The translations under genes were made by a program, and so were the position numbers. DNA of 27,307 nt, taken from NCBI GenBank assembly GCA_043801935.1, contig JAZDLO010000217.1:1-27307 (forward strand), in the 5' to 3' direction. The notes under the pieces are model-generated. The model searched no databases. It saw nothing but the letters and a program-made list of their open reading frames with translations, and had not been told where the DNA came from. Of the stretch, positions 22,232-27,307 are shown piece by piece (the first letter of the stretch is position 1; every line of letters begins with the position of its first letter). This DNA is from JAZDLO01 sp043801935. GTDB taxonomy: Bacteria; Actinomycetota; Thermoleophilia; RBG-16-64-13.

Positions 22232-23365
22232 TCAGAGGAGTTTCTCCACAGTGGTCAAGGAGTAGCCGTTCGCGAAAAGCCAGTCCACTATGACGGGGAT
22301 GGCCGCCACCGTCTGTGAGCGGTTCTTACCTCCGTCGTGCATGAGGATGATGGCGCCCGGCTTGGTCTGAGCCTTGACGTAGGACATGATGGAGTCGACG
22401 CTGGGGTACTTCCAATCCAGGGTATCGACGGTCCACAGAGCCAACCGGAGTCCCATGGAGCCGGCCTGCGCCGCCACGGCGGCGTCATACGTGCCATAAG
22501 GCGGCCGCAGGAATCGGCTGCCCCCGATCACCTCGTTGGTGCGGGAGATCTCGCTGCGGAGTCTTTCAGGGCTCACCTGGGTCAGGATCGGGTGGCTCCA
22601 GGTATGGTTCTCCACCTCGTGACCGGCAGCCTTGATCTTCTTGATCATGCCCTGATTCCCCGCGGCGCTGCTGCCGAGCACGAAGAAAGTGGCAGACACA
22701 TGTTTGCCGGCGAGGGCATCGAGTACCGCTTGCGTATAGGTGCCGGGGCCGTCATCAAAGGTGAGAGCCGCCAGTCTCTGCTCGGACTTGGCCGTCGTGC
22801 TCCGTTGCACCACGGCATTCTGGGCGGTCGTCACCGTAAAGACCGCAGCCTGTTTGCCGCTTGATGTCCCCTTGTAGACCACCCGCAGGCCGGGCGTGCC
22901 GGCCTGCACCAAGCTGACTATGACGCCGCTGCCCTTGATGGTGGTCTCGAAAGGCACCGCCTCGCTCTTCCTCTTGATCCCCTCGAGCCGGTGTTCGCCT
23001 TGGCGGACCAGCACCTGCGAGCCGTCCTCGAGAACCGGGTCGGCGACCAGGGGCGCGCCGTTGAGTTCCCGTCGTGCCGGAGCGCCTTCTCCCAGCGCGA
23101 CCACGTCACCTGTGAGATCCAGTTTGGATCCGGGCCGGGCAAGAAGAGTCGATGCTGCGGCAAGCGCCGTGACCCGTTTGGCTGGGGGGAGGGAATAGGT
23201 GAAGCCATTGACCTGCACGAGACTGCGCGAGTTCAGATGCCCCGTGGGAACCAGGAGAAAGGCCGCCACCGCCAACACGGTAACGATGGCGGCGAGAGCG
23301 GCGAAGCTGGGGCGCGACCTGCGGCGGCGCCGGCGGAGGGATGACCTTTCGTCGGCAGCCATCAT
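22232..23365 (-). CDS. Membrane-anchored polysaccharide deacetylase with G5-like domain
   Basis: Residues near the N-terminus (RRRRRRSRPSFAALAAIVTVLAVAAFLLV) form a positive-inside signal anchor. An extracellular region follows that contains a G5-like stretch (KRKSEAVPFETTIKGSG...AGTPGLRVVYKG). The C-terminal 180 residues are a NodB-type deacetylase with TFDDGP, HTWSHP (metal His pair), RPPYG, a Trp in LALWTVDTLDW and LMHDGG. It should remove acetyl groups from peptidoglycan or another N-acetyl polysaccharide at the cell surface. The ATG at 23365 overlaps the upstream gcvPB-remnant stop (ATGA), giving 377 residues. The ATG at 23377, four codons upstream, is also possible and is closer to GGGAGA. 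Confidence 0.92.
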   Translation of the reverse strand: MMAADERSSLRRRRRRSRPSFAALAAIVTVLAVAAFLLVPTGHLNSRSLVQVNGFTYSLPPAKRVTALAAASTLLARPGSKLDLTGDVVALGEGAPARRELNGAPLVADPVLEDGSQVLVRQGEHRLEGIKRKSEAVPFETTIKGSGVIVSLVQAGTPGLRVVYKGTSSGKQAAVFTVTTAQNAVVQRSTTAKSEQRLAALTFDDGPGTYTQAVLDALAGKHVSATFFVLGSSAAGNQGMIKKIKAAGHEVENHTWSHPILTQVSPERLRSEISRTNEVIGGSRFLRPPYGTYDAAVAAQAGSMGLRLALWTVDTLDWKYPSVDSIMSYVKAQTKPGAIILMHDGGKNRSQTVAAIPVIVDWLFANGYSLTTVEKLL

Positions 23366-23640
23366 GGTGATGCGCATTCTCCCATACTTGGGACCCAGCG
23401 GAGGACGGGCTCCCGGGTGGCTCTCGCCTCGTCCGGTCTGCGGACCGGCGTGGTGTGCAGAGCGTGGCGGACGATATCCGGCTCCTCGTCGATCTCCCGT
23501 TCGATGCGCTCCATCACTTCCACGAAGGCGTCGAGAGTAGCCAGATCTTCGGTCTCGGTCGGTTCCACCATGAGGGCCTCCGAGACGATGAGTGGGAAAT
23601 AGGTGGTGGGTGGGTGCATATCGGAATCGAGGATCCGTTT
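23362..23640 (-). pseudogene. gcvPB: 3' remnant of glycine dehydrogenase subunit 2 (gcvPB)
   Basis: On the minus strand the frame gives KRILDSDMHPPTTYFPLIVSEALMVEPTETEDLATLDAFVEVM, then TTPVRRPDEARATREPVLRW. This is the conserved C-terminal end of the P-protein subunit 2 of the glycine cleavage system. The roughly 400 residues before it, including the PLP lysine region, are absent. Upstream DNA is instead the start of gcvPA in another frame. An internal ATG at 23619 could give an 85-residue product without a catalytic domain. Confidence 0.85.
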
Positions 23641-23935
23641 AGGGGGTATAGGGAGTGGCGAACTCGCTTCGTGCCGTCAAAGCCCGGACGGCGGCGGGCA
23701 CGAAGTGACGGTAGCATCCGGCCCCGAGATAGGATGCCGGACCTGGGGGACGGTCCGCGCAAGCGAGGGCCTCCACCCGCGCCCGCGCCTCCGGTTCGGT
23801 CAGACCCGGCGGGACACGGAGTCCCGGACCCTGAAGGGGTCCGGGTATGGGGGCGAACAGCTCGTCGACGGTGGAGACGCCTATGGCGTCGAGCATGCGG
23901 AGTCGTCCGTCCTCGCTGTGGCTCTGGTACCTCAT
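23639..23935 (-). pseudogene. gcvPA: 5' remnant of glycine dehydrogenase subunit 1 (gcvPA)
   Basis: From ATG 23935 the frame reads MRYQSHSEDGRLRMLDAIGVSTVDELFAPIP, continues through PPGLTEPEARARVEAL to YLGAGCYRHFVPAAVRALTARSEFATPYTP, and stops. This is the N-terminal 98 residues of GcvPA, normally about 450 long; YTP is normally followed by YQ.E.SQG. The break falls exactly where gcvPB 3' sequence begins. gcvT and gcvH are not upstream. Confidence 0.85.
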
Positions 23936-23992
23936 CGCGGCCCCCATCAACCGTCTTCGTCCACGTATCCTTTGTCCATATTTCGGGATTTG

Positions 23993-24010
23993 CTCACACT
24001 TCCCTCACAT
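23993..24010. promoter_or_regulatory. Direct repeat with 11-bp period, OmpR/PhoB-box-like
   Basis: CTCACAC at 23993-23999 and CTCACAT at 24004-24010 are separated by 4 nt, the 7-4-7 arrangement of PhoB-type boxes. CAGACT (24019-24024) may be the -10. The element precedes the exported helical protein gene, and an OmpR-family regulator gene follows that gene. Binding is inferred. Confidence 0.45.
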
Positions 24011-24066
24011 CCTTGCTCCAGACTGATGGCAGCAGACCGTGATCGACGATCAAGGAGGCCTTCGAA

Positions 24067-24600
24067 GTGAAAAGCATGTGGACGCGGATGTGGAGCCGCA
24101 AGTGGCTGATAGCCGTGGGGACCATGGTCATATTCTTGTCTATCGGCGCGGTTGCGTGGGCGGCAACGGGAGGCGGCGAGGCCCGGGCTTCGTCCGGGGG
24201 TGTGGCGACTCAGCCGGCAGGCGAACCCGCCGTTGTTACCCTGGCGTATGCGGAGGACGAGTCGTCCGCCGCCCTGGAAGGGAAGCCCCCCTTGAACAAG
24301 CAGGCCCTGAGGGAGAAGAAGGAGGTCCTGAGGGAGAAAAAGCAGCAGTGGCTCGAGCGGCAGAAAACGTTTATGAACCTGCTACGGGAGAAGATGACCC
24401 CTGAAGACCAGGCCGCCTACGATCGACTCGCACAGACGGCCAAGGACCAACTCGCGACGTTGCAGGAGGCTCGCGAGAACCTCGCCGAGACGAAGAAGGC
24501 ACTGCGCGAACTCACCGACAAGTACATCGACGAGGCGGCGGACGCGAAGCTGGGGGCGGGCACGACCAGCGCTGCTCCGGCTTCGACGACCCTTCAATAG
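24067..24600 (+). CDS. Exported or membrane-anchored helical protein, unknown function
   Basis: The 177-residue protein starts at GTG 24067, 9 nt after AAGGAGG. A basic N-terminus and hydrophobic segment (WLIAVGTMVIFLSIGAVAWAA) form a signal peptide or anchor. A low-complexity Ala/Gly/Glu stretch follows, then a strongly charged helical region, residues about 75-160, rich in Lys/Glu/Gln, with coiled-coil character (LREKKEVLREKKQQWLERQKTF, MTPEDQAAYDRLAQTAKDQLATLQEARENL). The tail is Ala/Thr-rich. I recognise no family. The MTPEDQAAYD segment loosely recalls periplasmic stress proteins such as Spy/CpxP, but similarity is only general. The adjacent two-component system suggests a sensor accessory or target gene. 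Confidence 0.75.
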   Translation: MKSMWTRMWSRKWLIAVGTMVIFLSIGAVAWAATGGGEARASSGGVATQPAGEPAVVTLAYAEDESSAALEGKPPLNKQALREKKEVLREKKQQWLERQKTFMNLLREKMTPEDQAAYDRLAQTAKDQLATLQEARENLAETKKALRELTDKYIDEAADAKLGAGTTSAAPASTTLQ

Positions 24601-24626
24601 CGCCGCTCGTTCAGGGACACGTTTTG

Positions 24627-24656
24627 GTGCCCCGCGGCCGGGAGGCCGCGGGGCAT
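24627..24656. terminator. Strong hairpin terminator
   Basis: GCCCCGCGGCC (24629-24639) and GGCCGCGGGGC (24644-24654) make a perfect 11-bp stem with a GGGA loop; flanking bases T24628-A24655 and G24627-T24656 extend it. It lies 26 nt after the stop of the exported helical protein gene, with only a short T-rich stretch (CGTTTCTG) after it. The remaining gap to 24810 shows only a short ACGGGAGTACGGGAAG direct repeat at about 24729-24744. Confidence 0.75.
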
Positions 24657-24810
24657 CCATCGTTTCTGCGGCCGGCCTGGTCTTGCGCTCGCGTTGCGGA
24701 GGGAACCGGAGCTTGGGGGCAAAGTACTACGGGAGTACGGGAAGTGGAGCGCCGCAAGGGGAGCACGGTAGGATCGTACCTGGATCGACCGGCAGGAAGA
24801 GAGGCTCGGG

Positions 24811-25521
24811 GTGACGCCGACACGCGAAGGCAGCGGTGAAGCGATCGCGGTGGTCATCGAGGACGACCCTTCGATTTCTGAGCTACTGGAACTGTACCTG
24901 GCCCGCGAGGGCTACAGAGTGCACGCATCGCCTTCGGGGGTCGAAGGCGCGGCGCTGGTGAAGCAGAAGAGCCCTTCTCTGGTCGTTCTGGACCTCATGC
25001 TTCCGGACCGCTCCGGTTTCGAGGTGCTCAAGACCATTAGGGAGTGCTCCCAGGTGCCGCTCATCATCCTCACAGCCAGGGACGCGGAACAGGATAAGAT
25101 CCTGGGATTGGAGCTGGGGGCGGACGACTATATGGTCAAGCCCTTCAGCCCCGGTGAGCTGGTAGCCAGGGCGAGAGCGGTATTGCGGAGGGCCGGGGCT
25201 CAGGAAGACGCGGCCTCTCAAGTCCAGGTGCTGGGCGGGGTGGAGCTGCACCCGCTTGAACGCACCGTGCGGGTGGACGGCGACCTGATGGATCTCACCC
25301 CGAAGGAATTCGAATTGCTCCACTACCTCCTCGTCAATCGCGGTCTGGCGCTCTCGCGTGAGCGGCTACTCGAGAAGGTGTGGGGCTACACCTTCTACGG
25401 CGATGCCCGCACGGTGGATGTCCATGTGGGCCAACTCCGGAAGAAACTCGGTTCATGGGGACGCATGATCCAGACGGTGTGGGGCCTGGGCTACAAGGTC
25501 GATCCCGGAGTGACGCCTTGA
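24811..25521 (+). CDS. OmpR/PhoB-family response regulator
   Basis: The 236-residue regulator has a receiver domain with acidic pocket VVIEDDPS, phospho-acceptor Asp61 (VVLDLMLPD), Thr in LTARD and Lys110 (MVKPF). It is followed by a winged-helix DNA-binding domain, with LTPKEFELLHYLL, SRERLLEKVWGY and RTVDVHVGQLRKKL...TVWGLGYKV. It acts with the kinase encoded immediately downstream, whose TTG overlaps this stop by 4 nt (TTGA). The GTG start at 24811 is preceded by a weak purine-rich site. Confidence 0.95.
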   Translation: MTPTREGSGEAIAVVIEDDPSISELLELYLAREGYRVHASPSGVEGAALVKQKSPSLVVLDLMLPDRSGFEVLKTIRECSQVPLIILTARDAEQDKILGLELGADDYMVKPFSPGELVARARAVLRRAGAQEDAASQVQVLGGVELHPLERTVRVDGDLMDLTPKEFELLHYLLVNRGLALSRERLLEKVWGYTFYGDARTVDVHVGQLRKKLGSWGRMIQTVWGLGYKVDPGVTP

Positions 25522-26960
25522 ACGGGTCCCGCTCGATCCGGGCCCGGCTCATCCTTGCCCTGGTGGGCGTGTCGGTCTTCACTTTGGTGGTCGTCGGGGT
25601 CGTCTTCTACGTATTTCTGGGCGGCTACGTTCTCGATCGTCAGAAGGAGCGACTGCTCGATCAGGCTGTCCAGGTAGCGGAGCAGGTCGAGGAATTGAGC
25701 AGTTCCTTGCCCTCGGCACTGACCGGGAACAAGGCCCTCTCGGTGCTGCTTAAGGCGGACCTGAAAGTCCTGCCTGCTGGAGCGGGCATCCTGGTGTTTA
25801 GGGGCAGCGAAGTGCTGGCCAAGGTGGGAACGGTGCCGGTCAAGGAACAGAGTCTGGCCGGTATGCGGATCGAAGGCCAGCGGCTCACGCGGGGCCAGCC
25901 TTCCGCCGGCGTGGTCAAATCCGTGGTCGATGCAGCCGGGAGGCGGGTCAACGTTCTCGTGGCCGCCGCTCCCGTTCAGTTCGTCAACGGTCCCCGAGGG
26001 CTGGCGGTGGTGACCTTGTCTACCGCGGACGCTTACGCGGCCAGGAGCGGCCTCGTGCGCATGCTTCTGATCTCCGGGGCGATCGCGATAGCACTGGCTG
26101 TGATCGTGGGTCTGGGGCTGGGATCGTGGATGACGCGGCCTCTGCGCCGGCTCTCGGTCGCCGCCCGAGGGATGGCCGGGGGCTCGTACGACCAGCCGGT
26201 GACCGGCACGTATCCGGGAGAGGTGCAGGAATTGGCCACCAGCTTGGAGACGATGCGAATCGAGGTGCGCCGCAGCGAGGAGTCACTGCGCGGCTTCGTT
26301 GCCTCTGCCGCGCATGAGTTGAGGACCCCCCTCACGTCGATACAGGGGTTCTCTCAGGCGCTACTGGACGGCACGGCCGACACCTCAGACCAACGGCAGC
26401 GCTCCGCGGCGGCCATCTATCGGGAGTCGGCCCGGCTGCAACGGTTGGTGGATGCCCTGCTCACCCTCTCTCGCTTCGACTCCGGTGAGTTCCACCCCAC
26501 CCTGACGCCGGTGGCGGTCGGAGCGCTGATACGCGAGGAAGTGGAGCGTCTGGTCCAGGCGGGCCTTGCGGAGACCGGGCGAATAGCAGTGCAGGCCGAT
26601 CAACAGGCTCGGGCGGTCGCCGACGCCGACATGCTTCGCCAGGTGGTGGCCAATCTTCTCCGCAACGCCGTCCAGTATGGGGGCGTCTATCCGGTGACGG
26701 TCACGGCGTGGACAGAGGGAGGGGAGCTTCTGATCCAAGTGGCCAACGGCGGGGAGCCTCTCGATCCGGAAGAGAGAGCGCGCATCTTCGAGCGCTTCTA
26801 TCGGGGTCGAGGGGGCCGGCGAGGAGAGGGGTTCGGCCTCGGGTTGGCCCTGGTGCGAGAGATCTGCGGCCTGCTCGGGGGCCGGGTGGAACTGGTAGGA
26901 GACGGGCCGTCCACCGTGTTCAGGGTGGCTGTTCCTACCGACCCCGGCGGCAACCGTTAG
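25518..26960 (+). CDS. Membrane sensor histidine kinase with HAMP domain
   Basis: The 480-residue kinase starts at TTG 25518, overlapping the regulator's stop; the longer open frame back to 25380 lies inside the regulator gene. Transmembrane helix 1 is LILALVGVSVFTLVVVGVVFYVFLGGY near residues 9-35. An extracytoplasmic sensor region runs to about 170, followed by transmembrane helix 2 (LLISGAIAIALAVIVGLGLGSW) and a HAMP domain. The HisKA region has phospho-acceptor His266 (SAAHELRTPLTSIQGF). The ATPase domain has N-box NLLRNAVQYGG and G2 EGFGLGLALVREICGLLGG. It is the partner of the adjacent OmpR-type regulator; the signal is unknown. Confidence 0.95.
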   Translation: MNGSRSIRARLILALVGVSVFTLVVVGVVFYVFLGGYVLDRQKERLLDQAVQVAEQVEELSSSLPSALTGNKALSVLLKADLKVLPAGAGILVFRGSEVLAKVGTVPVKEQSLAGMRIEGQRLTRGQPSAGVVKSVVDAAGRRVNVLVAAAPVQFVNGPRGLAVVTLSTADAYAARSGLVRMLLISGAIAIALAVIVGLGLGSWMTRPLRRLSVAARGMAGGSYDQPVTGTYPGEVQELATSLETMRIEVRRSEESLRGFVASAAHELRTPLTSIQGFSQALLDGTADTSDQRQRSAAAIYRESARLQRLVDALLTLSRFDSGEFHPTLTPVAVGALIREEVERLVQAGLAETGRIAVQADQQARAVADADMLRQVVANLLRNAVQYGGVYPVTVTAWTEGGELLIQVANGGEPLDPEERARIFERFYRGRGGRRGEGFGLGLALVREICGLLGGRVELVGDGPSTVFRVAVPTDPGGNR

Positions 26961-27041
26961 CGGCCGGATCTGAGGCGGGCCCTGTGGAGGCGTGTGCTAC
27001 CATACTTTTCGCGCGATGAATCAAGTAACTGCGAGGTTGGC

Positions 27042-27307
27042 GTGCGCATCACCTTCATCGAACCAGCCGCCCCAGGCTTCCATGTATACAGTTTCGTAAA
27101 GCAGCTCCGGCTCGGTCTGCCGCTGCTTGGCGCGCTCATGACGGCGCGGGGACACGAGGTCCGCATCTATGCGGAGAGCCTCAGCGAGGTCGATTGGGAC
27201 GACGTCCTGTCGTCGGACTTGGTGGGCATCTCGACCACCACGTCCACAGCCATCCGGGCCTATCGCTATGCGCAACGGGTGCGCGACGCGGGCATCCCCA
27301 CAGTCAT
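27042..27307 (+). CDS. B12-binding domain protein, probable radical SAM enzyme, 5' part
   Basis: From GTG 27042, after GAGG, the frame is open to the window end. It encodes VRITFIEPAAPGFHVYSFVKQLRLGLPLLGALMTARGHEV, then VDWDDVLSSDLVGISTTTSTAIRAYRYAQRVRDAGIPTV. This is the Rossmann-like cobalamin-binding domain that starts many class B radical SAM enzymes, with PLLGALMTARGHEV and DLVGISTTTSTA as its signatures. The radical SAM CxxxCxxC motif would lie beyond the window, so the second half is inferred. Cobalamin use would fit with the nearby Co/Ni uptake operon. Confidence 0.75.
   Translation, partial: MRITFIEPAAPGFHVYSFVKQLRLGLPLLGALMTARGHEVRIYAESLSEVDWDDVLSSDLVGISTTTSTAIRAYRYAQRVRDAGIPTV

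Noticed and set aside
25380..25517. Histidine kinase start at 25380
   Set aside because: This stretch is the 3' end of the response regulator in another frame; TTG 25518 gives a normal 4-nt overlap and an N-terminus at the first membrane helix.

Overview
The window is high-GC bacterial DNA with short intergenic gaps and many GTG starts. The gene set (A-type flavodiiron protein, iron-sulfur flavoprotein, DUF2769-like cysteine motifs, transhydroxylase-type molybdoenzyme, selenocysteine use) suggests an anaerobic or microaerophilic organism, perhaps from an anaerobic actinobacterial lineage. That placement is inference from content and codon use; there is no rRNA or other marker here.

Layout, left to right. 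(1) 1-1278 is the 3' part of a molybdopterin oxidoreductase resembling pyrogallol/phloroglucinol transhydroxylase. (2) 1287-5631 is a histidine cluster, hisD-hisB-hisH-hisA-hisF, without hisC, hisG, hisI or hisE. (3) 5716-6882 is a secreted coiled-coil M23 peptidase. (4) On the minus strand are a PEP/pyruvate-binding protein with receiver-like domains, gdhA upstream of it, and a small membrane protein. (5) 12007-14393 holds a GNAT-like/His-rich/rhodanese fusion read through an in-frame TGA, coupled to a class I methyltransferase. (6) 14471-17004 is a redox set: a Cys-rich DUF2769-like protein, a flavodiiron protein, an iron-sulfur flavoprotein, a zinc-ribbon protein and PspC. (7) On the minus strand is fur-cbiM(PDGLE)-cbiQ-cbiO, a metal-responsive regulator with a Co/Ni ECF transporter. 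(8) selD (plus) has an in-frame TGA at its active site. (9) On the minus strand are a STAS/anti-sigma pair, a G5-NodB polysaccharide deacetylase, and a scar in which the 5' end of gcvPA is joined to the 3' end of gcvPB. (10) On the plus strand are a small exported helical protein, an OmpR-type response regulator, its histidine kinase, and the start of a B12-binding radical-SAM-type gene cut by the window end.

The strongest biological message is selenium. Two genes about 7 kb apart, selD and the rhodanese fusion, each have a single in-frame TGA exactly where homologues carry a conserved Cys. Each TGA is followed by a hairpin at a distance suitable for a bacterial SECIS, and each reading frame continues with clear family sequence to a normal stop. 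Ordinary gene calling would truncate both. The selenorhodanese, with two GNAT-like domains and a His-rich linker, is the best candidate for an undescribed protein architecture.

Other points: the gcvPA/gcvPB deletion scar; GC-rich, palindrome-bearing in-frame inserts in at least four genes, including a perfect 16-bp inverted repeat inside the methyltransferase; a consensus-like promoter overlapping a 12-bp palindrome at fur that implies an almost leaderless mRNA; and a PhoB/OmpR-like 11-bp direct repeat upstream of the exported helical protein. No CRISPR array, insertion sequence, tRNA or rRNA was recognised.
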